The notes: a model not told the origin generated them from the sequence alone. A DNA stretch of 64,000 bases from VRUE01 sp963702575 (GCA_963702575.1 CAVPCU010000002.1:682001-746000); one strand, 5' to 3'; positions 36,889 through 46,090 are shown, counted from the first letter of the stretch. A program made the numbers and translations.

Positions 36889-38061
36889 CTAACGCGGAAC
36901 GAGTCGGTAGACCGGTCCTTCGAGCGAGCAGACGTAGATCCGCCCGCGGTCGTCCTCGCCGAAGGAGGTCGGGCTTTCGACGTGCAGGCCGAGGCGACGA
37001 TCGCCGCTGGCGCCGTGCAGGTGGGGGACGAGGCTGCGCAGCTCGCCCTCGCAGAGGTCGGCGTAGACGTAGCGGCCGTGCAGCGAGGGAAGGCGGGGGT
37101 CGCCGACGATGTAGCCGCCGATGATCGCGCAGCTCCCGTCGCGGCTGTGCGGGTAGGCGAAGATCGGCTTGGTCGTGCCGCCGGGGTCGGGCGTGCCGCT
37201 GTTTTCGTCTTCGTAGGGCGCGAAGCCCTCGAGCGCGTCCCAGCCGAAGTTGGCGCCGGCGGCGCCGTCGACGGTCGTGTAGTCGACCTCCTCGAAGCGG
37301 TTCTGGCCGACGTCGCCGATGACGAGCCGCGGCTGCGGGGCGCTGACCGTGTCGAAGGAGAAGCGGAAGGGGTTGCGCAGTCCGTAGCTGTAGATCTCCG
37401 GCCGGCCGCCATTCCCGCTGGCGAAGGGGTTGGTCGGCGGGATCGAATACGGGTGCCCGTGGGAGGGCAGCGGGTCGATCCGCAGCAGCTTGCCGAGCAG
37501 CACGTGGGTGTTCTGGGCGTTGTTGGGCGGGTCGCCGCCCGAGCCGCCGTCGCCGGTGCCGAAGTAGAGGAGGTTGCCGAGGAACTGCAGCTGGCCGCCG
37601 TTGTGGTTGGCGTTGACCGGGTGCGGTATCTCGATCACCGAGCGACGGGAGCCCGGCGCCGCGCGCGTCGCGCTCCTGCGTTTGAACTCGTCGACGCGGA
37701 TGTTGCCGGCTTTGTCGGTGTAGTAGACGTAGAAGCGCCGGCTCTGCGCGTAGTCCGGCGGGAAGGCGATCGAGAGCAGGCCGCGCTCGCCGCCGTCGTA
37801 GGAGACCAGCCCCGAGATGTCGAGGAACGGGTGGGGGAGGCGGTGGCCGGCGCGCAGCACCTCGACCCTGCCCGGCTGCTCGACGACGAACAGCAGCTTG
37901 GGGAAGCCCGGCGCCCCGGTGACGTAGACCGGGTGGTCGAAGCGCCCGATCCGCTTCAGCCCGACGCCCGGCGAGCCGGGCTTGGCGGATCCGCAGGCAG
38001 GTAGAAGGAGGCTGAGGAGGACGAGGCCGGCGGTGAGGCTACTTGCCCTTGCCCGCTTCAA
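36889..38061 (-). CDS. PQQ-dependent sugar dehydrogenase-like lipoprotein
   Basis: A 390-residue exported beta-propeller enzyme. The lipobox LLPAC gives Cys23. The glucose/sorbosone dehydrogenase fold shows FVVEQPGRVEVL, GGERGLLSIAFPPDY, HPVNANHNGGQLQF (PQQ-side His), FGTGDGGSGGDP (calcium loop) and YSYGLRNPFRFSFD. It would oxidise aldose sugars outside the membrane. PQQ synthesis genes are not in the window. The start overlaps the end of the preceding lipoprotein gene, so the two are co-transcribed. Confidence 0.88.
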   Translation of the reverse strand: MKRARASSLTAGLVLLSLLLPACGSAKPGSPGVGLKRIGRFDHPVYVTGAPGFPKLLFVVEQPGRVEVLRAGHRLPHPFLDISGLVSYDGGERGLLSIAFPPDYAQSRRFYVYYTDKAGNIRVDEFKRRSATRAAPGSRRSVIEIPHPVNANHNGGQLQFLGNLLYFGTGDGGSGGDPPNNAQNTHVLLGKLLRIDPLPSHGHPYSIPPTNPFASGNGGRPEIYSYGLRNPFRFSFDTVSAPQPRLVIGDVGQNRFEEVDYTTVDGAAGANFGWDALEGFAPYEDENSGTPDPGGTTKPIFAYPHSRDGSCAIIGGYIVGDPRLPSLHGRYVYADLCEGELRSLVPHLHGASGDRRLGLHVESPTSFGEDDRGRIYVCSLEGPVYRLVPR

Positions 38062-38746
38062 TTTCGACCACTTCGCCCGAGTCGGTGACTTCGGTGTTCG
38101 GCGGCACGGTCCCGATCCGCGCGGTGAAGGAGCCGCCCGCTTCGCTGCCAGCGGCGGTCTGCGCCTTGCCGGCGCCGCTGAGGCCCGCGCCGATCTCGTA
38201 GAGGACCGAGTACCTGCCGGCTTTGACCGCGCTCAGCTTCCAGATCGCTTCCGTCGTCGCCCCGGGCTTCAGCGGGCCGAAGTCGAAGGTCTTCTTCAGC
38301 GCCGGTTCGATCGGGCCGCGGGCCGAGGAGCCGGCGACTTTCGGATAGCCGGAGGAGAGCACCCAGACCGGCCGGTCGGGTTGGGCGAGGCCGGGCTCGG
38401 GGTCGCGGTAGCCGAAGGGCAGGGCCGAGTCTTCGCCCTGCCTGCCGCCGATCGAGACGTTGATCGTCAGGCTCGGCAGCGCCTTGTGGCCGGTGTTGCG
38501 GACGCCGATCCGCAGCAGCGAGGTCTCGCCGAGCCGCTGCTTGGCGGGGAACTCGGCCTTGACCACCTTGACCGGGTAGACGCCGCCGGCTTCGCCCGCC
38601 TCAGAGGAGGCGCTTTCGCCGCAGGCCGCGAGAACGAGCGCGAGGACGATCGAGGCGAGGGCCGCCGCGCCGGCGCCGGCCCGGATTCGCCGTCGCTCTC
38701 TGCGGTTCCCCCCGGAGCGCTCCAAAGTCGCCGCAACATACCTCAC
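38039..38746 (-). CDS. Exported lipoprotein, function unknown
   Basis: A predicted lipoprotein of about 235 residues. After a basic N-terminus (GGNRRERRRIRAG) the hydrophobic core ALASIVLALVLAAC ends in the lipidated Cys. The mature part looks all-beta, with RIGVRNTGHKALPSLTINVS and KPGATTEAIWKLSAVKAGRY, like a domain that binds a surface partner. The start is uncertain: GTG at 38746 or TTG at 38725 are both possible. It overlaps the PQQ enzyme gene by 23 bases and is divergent from the YrbE operon. Confidence 0.65.
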   Translation of the reverse strand: MRYVAATLERSGGNRRERRRIRAGAGAAALASIVLALVLAACGESASSEAGEAGGVYPVKVVKAEFPAKQRLGETSLLRIGVRNTGHKALPSLTINVSIGGRQGEDSALPFGYRDPEPGLAQPDRPVWVLSSGYPKVAGSSARGPIEPALKKTFDFGPLKPGATTEAIWKLSAVKAGRYSVLYEIGAGLSGAGKAQTAAGSEAGGSFTARIGTVPPNTEVTDSGEVVEIEAGKGK

Positions 38747-38839
38747 CCCGCGGCCAGCCGCCGACGCTGGCCCATCCCCTAGACTCAGGTCAGCGAGCAG
38801 GGATCGCACCGAGGCGGTGCCGCTCGCCCCGAGGAGGAG

Positions 38840-39649
38840 ATGGAAGCAGCCGCATCGATAGGCCGGAGGTTCCTACCCGCCAAGTCCTTCTTCGAGCAGG
38901 TGGGGGACATGATGATCCTCACCGGGAGGACGCTGGTCTCCGCGGTGAAACCGCCCTACCCCTATGGGGAGGAGTTCATCGGGCAGTTCCTCTTCGCCCT
39001 GCAGCTCTGCTGGTTCCCGCTGCTGGTCTCGACCGTCGCCTTCGGCTTCGGCGCGCCCGGCCTGCAGGCGGCGAACATCCTCAACCTCTTCGGCGCCCTC
39101 GATCGCCTCGGCGGCTTCTTCGTGCTCGCCTCGATCCGCGAGTTCGCCCCCTTCGTCACCGCGGTCGTCGTCGCCGGCGTCGCCGGCACCGCGATCACCG
39201 CCGACCTCGGCGCCCGCAAGATCCGCGAGGAGCTCGACGCCCTCCAGGTGCTGGGCGTCGACCCGATCAAGAACCTGGTGGTGCCGCGCTTCCTCGCGCT
39301 GATGCTGATCACCGGCCTGCTCGACATCTACGCGCTGGTCTTCGGGATCACCGGCGGGATCCTCACCGAGCTCGTCTACAACCAGCCGCTCGGCGGTTTC
39401 TTCGCCACCCTCTTCACCAACGCCTCGATCACCGATCTCTGGGGCTCGGTGATCAAGTGCACCCTCTTCGGCGCGATCATCGCGGTCGTCTGCTGCTACA
39501 AGGGGATGACCGCCTCGGGCGGCGCCGCCGGCGTCGGCCGCGCGGTCAACCAGGCGGTGGTGATCTCCTTCATGGGGGTCTTCGCCTTCAACTACGTCTT
39601 CACCCAGACGCTGCTCGCCACCAACCCGGAACTGCAGACGATCCGGTGA
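38840..39649 (+). CDS. MlaE/YrbE-type ABC transporter permease (first)
   Basis: A 269-residue membrane protein of the MlaE (YrbE) family, the permease of MCE lipid importers. It has about five spans and the family core EFAPFVTAVVVAGVAGTAIT followed by ADLGARKIREELDALQVLGV, which contacts the ATPase. GAGGAGGAG precedes the ATG. It heads a run of permease, permease, ATPase, RND transporter and redoxin genes, all closely spaced. MCE-domain proteins, the usual substrate-binding partners, are not found next to it. Confidence 0.9.
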   Translation: MEAAASIGRRFLPAKSFFEQVGDMMILTGRTLVSAVKPPYPYGEEFIGQFLFALQLCWFPLLVSTVAFGFGAPGLQAANILNLFGALDRLGGFFVLASIREFAPFVTAVVVAGVAGTAITADLGARKIREELDALQVLGVDPIKNLVVPRFLALMLITGLLDIYALVFGITGGILTELVYNQPLGGFFATLFTNASITDLWGSVIKCTLFGAIIAVVCCYKGMTASGGAAGVGRAVNQAVVISFMGVFAFNYVFTQTLLATNPELQTIR

Positions 39650-39662
39650 GGGCGGAGCGCGC

Positions 39663-40460
39663 GTGAACGCCTGGCTCGAAGTCCCGCGGGGCTGGCTCGA
39701 CTCCTTCGGCGAGATCGCCCGCTTCGGCTCGCGCGTCGCCGGCCTCGTCTACAGCGGCCGCGTCCTGCGCTTCTTCGGCGAGAGCCTGCGCCAGGCCGGC
39801 ATTCTGATCCTCGGCTCGGCGATCGTCATCTGGGGCCTGGTCTTCATCCTCGGCCTGCAGTGCGGGATCGAGGGCGCCTACCTGCTGCGCGCCCAGGGGG
39901 CGCCCGCCTTCGCCGGCCTCTTCTCGGCCTGGTGCGACCTGCGCGAGATCATGCCCTACGCCTTCGGCTACATGCTCTCGGCCAAGGTCGGGACCGGGAT
40001 CGTCGCCGAGCTCGGCGCGATGCGGATCTCCGACGAGATCGACGCGCTCGAGGTGATGGGCGTTCCACCCGTCACCTTCCTCGCCGCGACCCGACTGTTC
40101 GCCGCCTGGATCGCCTTCCCCTTCATGTACCTGGTCGGGATCGGGATCATGTACTTCGCCAGCTACCTGGCCGTGGTCGAACAGATCGGCGACGTCTCCT
40201 CGGGCGGCTACCTGCTGATCTTCTGGATGTTCCAGAACCCGCCGGACCTGGTCTTCAGCCTGGTCAAGGGCATGTTCATGGCGACCGCGATCGTGCTGGT
40301 CGGCTGCTACTACGGCTACACCGCCTCCGGCGGCCCGGTCGGGGTGGGCACCGCGACGGCGAAGTCGATGGTGCTCAATATCGTCTTGGTTCACATCATC
40401 GGGATGCTGGGAACCCTGGTCTTCTGGGGGGCCAACCCGAGAGCGCCGATAGGAGGCTGA
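39663..40460 (+). CDS. MlaE/YrbE-type ABC transporter permease (second)
   Basis: A 265-residue paralogue of the preceding permease, 13 bases downstream. The family core reads MLSAKVGTGIVAELGAMRIS then DEIDALEVMGV. Two different permeases side by side are typical of actinobacterial mce loci (yrbEA/yrbEB), where they form a heterodimer. A Cys-containing loop (LGLQCGIEGAYLL and AWCDLREIM) is present between the first spans. Confidence 0.9.
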   Translation: MNAWLEVPRGWLDSFGEIARFGSRVAGLVYSGRVLRFFGESLRQAGILILGSAIVIWGLVFILGLQCGIEGAYLLRAQGAPAFAGLFSAWCDLREIMPYAFGYMLSAKVGTGIVAELGAMRISDEIDALEVMGVPPVTFLAATRLFAAWIAFPFMYLVGIGIMYFASYLAVVEQIGDVSSGGYLLIFWMFQNPPDLVFSLVKGMFMATAIVLVGCYYGYTASGGPVGVGTATAKSMVLNIVLVHIIGMLGTLVFWGANPRAPIGG

Positions 40461-40463
40461 GCT

Positions 40464-41384
40464 TTGTCCGTGGAAGACGAGAACCGCATCGAGGAGGCCG
40501 GGCCCGCCAGCGGCCCCTACGTGGCCGAGGACAACAAGGTGATGGGCCGCGACTTCGTCATCCCGGGCGTCGACCCGGCCGAGCCCGATCCCTACCGCTT
40601 CCACACCGGGCGCAAGCGCGACCACGGCAGCACCGACGTGATCGAGATCATCGACCTGGTCAAGCAGTTTGGCCGGGCGCGGATCCTCAACGGGCTCAAC
40701 CTCGGCCTGCCGGCGGACCAGGTCTCGATGGTCCTCGGCCCCTCCGGCACCGGCAAGAGCGTGCTGATCAAGCACATCGTCGGCCTCCTCTACCCGGATT
40801 CGGGAGACGTGCTGGTGGAGGGCGAGTCGATCCCGAGCATGACCGACGACGAACTGTTCGAGACGCGCAAAAAGTTCGGCCTGCTGTTCCAGGACGGCGC
40901 CCTCTTCGGCTCGATGAACATCTACGACAACACCGCCTTCCCGCTGCGCCAGCACACCGACAAAAGCGAGGAGGAGATCGGCGAGATCGTCAACCGGCGG
41001 CTGAAGGAGGTCGGCCTGATCGAGGCGATCTACAAGATGCCGAACGAGCTCTCCGGCGGGATGCGCAAGCGCGCCGGCTTCGCCCGCGCGCTGGTGCTCG
41101 AACCGGCGATCGTGATGTTCGACGAGCCCGACTCCGGCCTCGACCCGGTGCGGACGGCGCTGCTCTGCGAGCTGATCCGCGAGGTCCACGCCGAGAACGG
41201 CGGCTGCTATCTGGTGATCAGCCACGACCTCAACACGGCGCGGCGGATCGCCGACTTCATCGCCGTGCTGTGGAACGGCAAAATCGTCGAGTCGGGCCCG
41301 AAAGAGGAACTGTTCGACTCCGAAAACCAGTTCGTCTCGCAGTTCCTCAACGCTGACGTAACCGGCCCGCTCTCGATGGATTGA
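40464..41384 (+). CDS. MlaF/Mkl-type ABC transporter ATPase
   Basis: A 306-residue ATPase powering the two permeases. It has Walker A GPSGTGKSV, Q-loop LLFQDGALFGSMN, signature ELSGGMRKRAGFARAL, Walker B IVMFDEPDSGLDP and the switch His in LVISHDL. An N-terminal extension of about 55 residues precedes the nucleotide-binding domain. It follows the second permease by three bases, and its stop overlaps the start of the RND gene, so all are co-translated. In mycobacteria the Mkl ATPase is encoded away from mce operons; here it is inside. Confidence 0.93.
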   Translation: MSVEDENRIEEAGPASGPYVAEDNKVMGRDFVIPGVDPAEPDPYRFHTGRKRDHGSTDVIEIIDLVKQFGRARILNGLNLGLPADQVSMVLGPSGTGKSVLIKHIVGLLYPDSGDVLVEGESIPSMTDDELFETRKKFGLLFQDGALFGSMNIYDNTAFPLRQHTDKSEEEIGEIVNRRLKEVGLIEAIYKMPNELSGGMRKRAGFARALVLEPAIVMFDEPDSGLDPVRTALLCELIREVHAENGGCYLVISHDLNTARRIADFIAVLWNGKIVESGPKEELFDSENQFVSQFLNADVTGPLSMD

Positions 41385-43840
41385 GCGCGGTCGCCGCCTG
41401 GGCGGCCCGCCATGCGAGGGCGGTGCTCGCCGTCGCGCTGTTGCTGGCGATCGGCTCCGCGGTCGCGGCGACGCGGCTGCCGACCGACGCGCGGACGAGC
41501 ACGCTGGTCGACACGAACACGGCCAGCTACCGGGCGACCCAGCAGGTCAGGCGGGATTTCGGCGAAGAACCGGTCGTCGTCCTCGCCGAGGGAGACCTGG
41601 AAAAGCTGGTGCTGACGCCCAACCTGGGGCGACTGCTGCGGCTCGAGGGCTGCCTCTCCGCCAACCCGCCGAGGGGGGTGCGGCCAATCCCCGGGCCGTG
41701 CGCGGAGCTCGCCGCGATGCACCCGGTGCGCTCGGTCGTCGGCCCGGCGACCTTCCTCAACGAGGCCGTGATCCAGATCGACCGCCAACTGAAGCGGCTG
41801 GTGGCGACGACGCCGCCCGCCCAGCTGCGGGAACTGCTGCTCTCGCTCGCGTCCCGCTACGGGATCACCAGCGCCCCCAGCATCTCCAACCCCAACTTCC
41901 TCGCGGCGATCGTCTTCGACCTGAGCCGGGCCAGGGACACTCCGAAGGCCCGGCTTGCCTACCTCTTCCCCAACGGCCACAGCGCCCAGGTCATCGTCCG
42001 CCTGCGGCCGGACCTGAGCGAAGCGGAGCGCCACCGCGCCATCGGCCTGATCCGGGCGGTCGTCGAAGACACCACTCCGAACAGCGCCTGCAGGTTCAAG
42101 GGCAGGCCGGAGGCCTGCTTCGCCCTCCACGGCGGCCGCTACGTGATCTCCGGCGTCCCGGTCGTGGTCGACGCGGTAACCCCCGCGCTGAAGGACGCCC
42201 TGCTCGTCCTCTTGGTCGCGGCCGTCGTCGTCATGGCGCTGGCCCTGCTCCTCGTCTTCCGCTCCCGCTTCCGCCTGCTTCCCCTCGCCCTCGCGCTGGC
42301 GGCGGCAGCTCTCACCTTTTGCCTGCTCAGCCTCGTGGGGGGTTCCCTCACGCTCGCGTCCATTGCGGTCCTACCGGTCTTGATCGGCTTGGCCGTGGAC
42401 TATGCAATCCAGCTTCAGGCCCGTTACGACGAGGCGCTTGAGACCACCTCGTCACCGCTCGAGGCGGTGCGGCTCTCAGCTTCGCGCTCGGGTCCCACCA
42501 TCGGCACGGCGTGTCTCGCCACGGCCGCAGGTTTTCTCACCCTCCAGCTCTCGCCGACGCCGATGGTCCGCGGCTTCGGCCTGCTGATGGTCGCCGGCAT
42601 CGCCATCGCCTTTTCCCTTGCCATGACGGCAGGTTTTGCGGCCTTGACGCTTCGCGCTAGGGGAGGGGGGAGGCCCCCCTACCCTCTCCCTCGGCGTGCT
42701 GTGGACCTAGCCGTCTCCCACCCCAAGCGCGTGCTGGGAGCTGGTTTGGCGCTGGCGGCTATCGGGTGGGGGCTGGGGACTCAGATCAGCACTCAGTCCG
42801 ACATCCGCGAGCTGGCGCCGCAGAACCTGGGAGCTGTGAAGGATCTAAACGAGCTGCAGGATGCGACCGGCGTGTCCGGGGAGCTGGAGATGCGTGTGAC
42901 GGCGCCCGATCTGACCGATCCGGCGACCATTCGGTGGATGGCGGGATTCAAGCGGCGGGCGTTGGAAGCCGGAGGGTTCAGCGGCGGCAGCGCGAGCTGC
43001 CGGGAAGCTGAAATCTGCCCGGGGCCGGCGCTGTCGGACTTCGTCACGGGGGGAGAAGCGTTGCCCGGCGGAGAAGCCGTGCGGTTGACCAAGAACGGCA
43101 TTCGTTCGGCGCTGAAGCAGATTCCGCGCGATGACCTGCGGCAGGTGGCGACTGTGGATCCGAAGACCGGGCTGCCCGCGGGGTCGGCGCTGATGGCGTT
43201 CGGCATCCGGGCGCAGTCGCTGGATCAACAGCAGGCATTGATAGATCGGGTGCGGGGGGCGGTCGGCAAGCCGGGCGAGCCTGGGGGGCCGCCGCCGGGG
43301 GTCGAGGTGCAGCCGGCGGGGGTGCCCGTCATCGCTGCGGCCGCGGCGAGCGATCTGTCGAGCAGCCGGTATCTGCTGACGCTGGTGGGGCTGCTTGCGG
43401 TGGCTCTGGTGCTGTTCGTCGTCTATCGCTCGCCCCGACGTGTTCTGGTGGCCATTGCTCCGCCTGTTCTCGCCTCTGGATGGGCCGCGCTGATTCTGTG
43501 GCTCACCCAGATCCCGCTCAACCCGATGTCGGCGGCGCTGGGGGCGTTGACGATTGCGATCGCGACCGAGTTCAGCGTGATCCTCTCGGGGCGCTTCCAC
43601 GAGGAGCGTGGGGGCGGGCTGGGCGTCGTCGAGGCGCTGCGTGGGGCCTATGCGCGGACGGGGGCGGCGGTGCTCGCCTCGGGCATCACCGCGATCGCCG
43701 GCTTCGCCGTCCTGATCGTCAGCGAAGTGGGGATGCTGCGGGACTTCGGGCTGGTGACCGTGATCGACCTCGCGGTGGCGCTGGCCGGCGTGATGGTGGC
43801 GCTGCCGGCAGCGCTGGCCTGGACGGAGGGTGAGGGGTGA
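41381..43840 (+). CDS. RND/MMPL-superfamily lipid exporter (HpnN-like)
   Basis: An 819-residue transporter with two six-span repeats. Sterol-sensing/MMPL signatures are VLIGLAVDYAIQLQARYDEA in the first half and AIATEFSVILSGRFHEERGG in the second. Two large outer loops (about residues 30-250 and 470-600) carry paired Cys. It begins with a TTG overlapping the ATPase stop. RND proteins of this type move hopanoids and other lipids. Translational coupling to the YrbE-ATPase set suggests one lipid-trafficking machine. A part near 42,650-43,450 uses somewhat different codons, but the frame is intact. Confidence 0.88.
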   Translation: MSAVAAWAARHARAVLAVALLLAIGSAVAATRLPTDARTSTLVDTNTASYRATQQVRRDFGEEPVVVLAEGDLEKLVLTPNLGRLLRLEGCLSANPPRGVRPIPGPCAELAAMHPVRSVVGPATFLNEAVIQIDRQLKRLVATTPPAQLRELLLSLASRYGITSAPSISNPNFLAAIVFDLSRARDTPKARLAYLFPNGHSAQVIVRLRPDLSEAERHRAIGLIRAVVEDTTPNSACRFKGRPEACFALHGGRYVISGVPVVVDAVTPALKDALLVLLVAAVVVMALALLLVFRSRFRLLPLALALAAAALTFCLLSLVGGSLTLASIAVLPVLIGLAVDYAIQLQARYDEALETTSSPLEAVRLSASRSGPTIGTACLATAAGFLTLQLSPTPMVRGFGLLMVAGIAIAFSLAMTAGFAALTLRARGGGRPPYPLPRRAVDLAVSHPKRVLGAGLALAAIGWGLGTQISTQSDIRELAPQNLGAVKDLNELQDATGVSGELEMRVTAPDLTDPATIRWMAGFKRRALEAGGFSGGSASCREAEICPGPALSDFVTGGEALPGGEAVRLTKNGIRSALKQIPRDDLRQVATVDPKTGLPAGSALMAFGIRAQSLDQQQALIDRVRGAVGKPGEPGGPPPGVEVQPAGVPVIAAAAASDLSSSRYLLTLVGLLAVALVLFVVYRSPRRVLVAIAPPVLASGWAALILWLTQIPLNPMSAALGALTIAIATEFSVILSGRFHEERGGGLGVVEALRGAYARTGAAVLASGITAIAGFAVLIVSEVGMLRDFGLVTVIDLAVALAGVMVALPAALAWTEGEG

Positions 43841-44490
43841 GGGACCGCTACTCGATCCTGGTCGGGCTGATCTTCCTGGCGGTCGTCGTCGTCGCCTTCG
43901 TCAGCGGGGTCGGGCGCAACGAGCACACCCTGGGGCTCGAAGCCCAGGAGCCGCGCTGGCCGCTGCCCGGGTTCGCGGTGCCCGCCGCCGCCGGACGGCT
44001 CGAAGGCGACGCCAACGTCGCCCAGGACGATTGCGAAAGCGGCGCCCTGCCCTGCCCCTCCGGCGAGCGGCGGAAGCCCGCCTGCCGCGTTCACGTGCCG
44101 GGATCGATCCGCGTCTGCGACCTCTTCGGGCGGCCCTCGGTGATCTCGTTCTGGTTCAGCAAGGGAGGGAACTGCGTCGAACAGCAGGACGTGGTCAGCC
44201 ACGTCTACGCGCGCTACCGTGGCCGGGTGGGCTTTCTCTCGCTCGACATCCGCGACGGCCGCGAAACCGTGCGCAAGCTGGTCCGCCAACGCGGTTGGAA
44301 GATGCCCGTCGGCTACGACCGCGACGGCGCCGTCGCCGGCCTCTACGGGGTCGGCGGCTGCCCGACGTTCGCCTACGTCTTTCCCGGGGGCACGTTGCAG
44401 AGCGCCAGCATCGGCAAGCTCACGGTCTCCGGTCTCTCGGCCAAGGTCGACGAGCTGATCCGTGCCACCGGTGCGGCCGAGGCCGGTTGA
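43837..44490 (+). CDS. Membrane-anchored thioredoxin-fold (TlpA-like) protein without a CxxC motif
   Basis: A 217-residue protein with an N-terminal anchor (SILVGLIFLAVVVVAFVSGV). The thioredoxin-like domain covers about 90-210: PSVISFWFSKGGNCVEQQDV, FLSLDIRDGRETV, VGYDRDGAVAGLYGVGGCPT with the cis-Pro region, and FAYVFPGG. The active-site CxxC is replaced by a single Cys (SKGGNC), so it may be a peroxidase-like or non-redox form. Three further Cys lie before the domain (DDCESGALPCP, RVCD). The GTG start overlaps the RND stop, tying it to the transporter. Confidence 0.8.
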   Translation: MRDRYSILVGLIFLAVVVVAFVSGVGRNEHTLGLEAQEPRWPLPGFAVPAAAGRLEGDANVAQDDCESGALPCPSGERRKPACRVHVPGSIRVCDLFGRPSVISFWFSKGGNCVEQQDVVSHVYARYRGRVGFLSLDIRDGRETVRKLVRQRGWKMPVGYDRDGAVAGLYGVGGCPTFAYVFPGGTLQSASIGKLTVSGLSAKVDELIRATGAAEAG

Positions 44491-44491
44491 G

Positions 44492-45160
44492 ATGGGTGCC
44501 GAGCCTGCCGCCCGGGTCGGCTGGGAGCCGGCGCCGAGCGTGGGCTGGGTCGCGCCGCACCTGGCGGCCGAGTTCCCCGGCCTCGGCATCTCCTGGATCG
44601 AGGTCGACGGCCGCCCCGGCCGCAGCCCGCACTCGGTCGGCCGGCGCCTGCGCGACCTCTCCGACCGCTTCTACGGGGCCCACGCGATCCACCTGCGCGA
44701 GCGCCCGATCCCGTGGGCCTACCGCGTCTTCTTCCGCCAGATCGGGCTCGACCCAGACCGCAGTCGCACCCCGGTCGAGCAGCTCGCGCTCGACCGCCTG
44801 CGCGAGGGCGCCTTCGTTTCGCGCGGCCTCCCCCGCGACGCGCTGACGATCGCCACGGTCGAGACCGGGATCGCCCTGCGCGCCTTCGACGCCGAGCAAC
44901 TCGCCGGCACCCTCTGCATCCGCGACTCGGCGCCGGGCGAGTCGCTCTCGGGCCGCCCCGGCGAGCTCTCGCAGGGCACGCTGACGATCGCCGACGAGCG
45001 CACCCCGGTCGGCCTGCTCTTCGGCGCGACCGCGACCGGGTGCGAGGTCGGCCGCGGTACGCGCCGGATCGCGATCGCCGCGGTGCAGGTCGGCGGCGTT
45101 CCGCAAATCGCCGTCGACGAGGCACTCTGGATGGTCGCCGCGACGTTGGAAACGGCCTGA
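44492..45160 (+). CDS. B3/B4 (PheRS beta-like) tRNA-editing-domain protein
   Basis: A 222-residue soluble protein resembling the free-standing B3/B4 domain of phenylalanyl-tRNA synthetase beta. The pattern includes PIPWAYRVFFRQIGLDPDRS, RTPVEQLALDRLREGAF, DALTIATVETGIALRAFDAE and a C-terminal AIAAVQVGGVPQIAVDEALW. Such proteins may hydrolyse mischarged tRNA. It follows the redoxin gene directly; a link to lipid transport is not apparent. Confidence 0.75.
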   Translation: MGAEPAARVGWEPAPSVGWVAPHLAAEFPGLGISWIEVDGRPGRSPHSVGRRLRDLSDRFYGAHAIHLRERPIPWAYRVFFRQIGLDPDRSRTPVEQLALDRLREGAFVSRGLPRDALTIATVETGIALRAFDAEQLAGTLCIRDSAPGESLSGRPGELSQGTLTIADERTPVGLLFGATATGCEVGRGTRRIAIAAVQVGGVPQIAVDEALWMVAATLETA

Positions 45161-45207
45161 ACCGTTTCGTCGGAGTCGGCGCGGTGATCTACACTCGGAG
45201 TCGGGTT

Positions 45208-45708
45208 ATGCCGGATCTGCTCGACCGAGACACCCGTGCTGAGCTTCGCGTAGGCGGCGACGAGCGCCTTGCGCGTGCCGAGCTGAGGCGCCAGATCGGC
45301 CGCCTCGAGCGGCAGCTGGCGGCGCTGGTGACCGAGGCCTTCCCCCGTATCGAGATCGACGTCTCGGTGCCGGCGGCGGCCCGCGAGCCGCGCGCACTGG
45401 GCCTCGGCGGCCTCGAGGCCGTCCGCGACGGGCTCGCCGAGCGGATCGCGACCGCGAGCCGCGCCCTGCGCGAGCGCGACGAGGTCGAGACCCGCAACCG
45501 CGAGCTGCTCGAGCGGATGCTGGAGCGGCCGCAGGACTTCAGGTGGCTGCGGATCTCGCGCGCCGATGTCGGCGAGCCCGGCTGCGGCCACTGGCACTCG
45601 CGCCCGGTGCTCGGCCCGATCGGGATGCTGATGGGCTGGTGGCGGGTCAAGGTCTCCTCGGGATGTCCGTTAGCCGGGCGGCTGGCGGCCGTTGACCGAG
45701 CGCCGTAA
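45208..45708 (+). CDS. Coiled-coil protein with C-terminal Cys/His motif, function unknown
   Basis: A 166-residue protein. Residues 15-45 and 70-110 are predicted helical coiled coil (LRRQIGRLERQLAALV, LRERDEVETRNRELLERML). The C-terminus contains GEPGCGHWHSRPVLGPIGML and VKVSSGCPLAG, a Cys/His cluster that could bind a metal. TACACT about 20 bases upstream of the ATG resembles a -10 box. I do not recognise the family. Confidence 0.6.
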   Translation: MPDLLDRDTRAELRVGGDERLARAELRRQIGRLERQLAALVTEAFPRIEIDVSVPAAAREPRALGLGGLEAVRDGLAERIATASRALRERDEVETRNRELLERMLERPQDFRWLRISRADVGEPGCGHWHSRPVLGPIGMLMGWWRVKVSSGCPLAGRLAAVDRAP

Positions 45709-46090
45709 GGCCGACGAGCGCCCGCCGGCCCCCTGGGGCTCGTTTCCCCTGGCCGAGCTGGTGATCCTCGCCGGCATCGTCCTGCTCGGCGTCGGCGTCT
45801 TCTCGAAGAGCCCGCTCGCGCTCGCGCTCGGCGTCGTCCTTGCCGCTCTCGGCGGCCTCGAGGTCGCCGCCCGCGAGCACTTCGCCGGCTACCGCTCACA
45901 CACCACCCTCCTCGCCGGCACCCTCTTCGTCCTCGTAACCGGCGGCCTCTTCTACCTCGCCAACCTGATCCTCGCCATCTGCATCGCCGCCGGCGCGGTC
46001 GTCTTCCTCGTCGCCTTCGTCCTCTTCCGCCGCGCCTTCCAGCGCGCCTCGGGCGGGCTCTCCTACCGCGTCGGCGGCCTCAGGGGCTGA
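45692..46090 (+). CDS. Small four-span membrane protein
   Basis: A 132-residue protein with hydrophobic segments near 19-37, 42-57, 72-90 and 92-112 (LAELVILAGIVLLGVGVF, LALALGVVLAALGGLEV). The TTG start overlaps the end of the preceding gene by 17 bases, which suggests coupling. It ends three bases before the convergent mihF stop. No function can be assigned. Confidence 0.6.
   Translation: MTERRKADERPPAPWGSFPLAELVILAGIVLLGVGVFSKSPLALALGVVLAALGGLEVAAREHFAGYRSHTTLLAGTLFVLVTGGLFYLANLILAICIAAGAVVFLVAFVLFRRAFQRASGGLSYRVGGLRG

Noticed and set aside
39600..41225. Long open frame antisense to the second permease and ATPase genes
   Set aside because: It is rich in Ala/Asp/His/Arg repeats typical of mirror frames, and the sense genes have clear family motifs.
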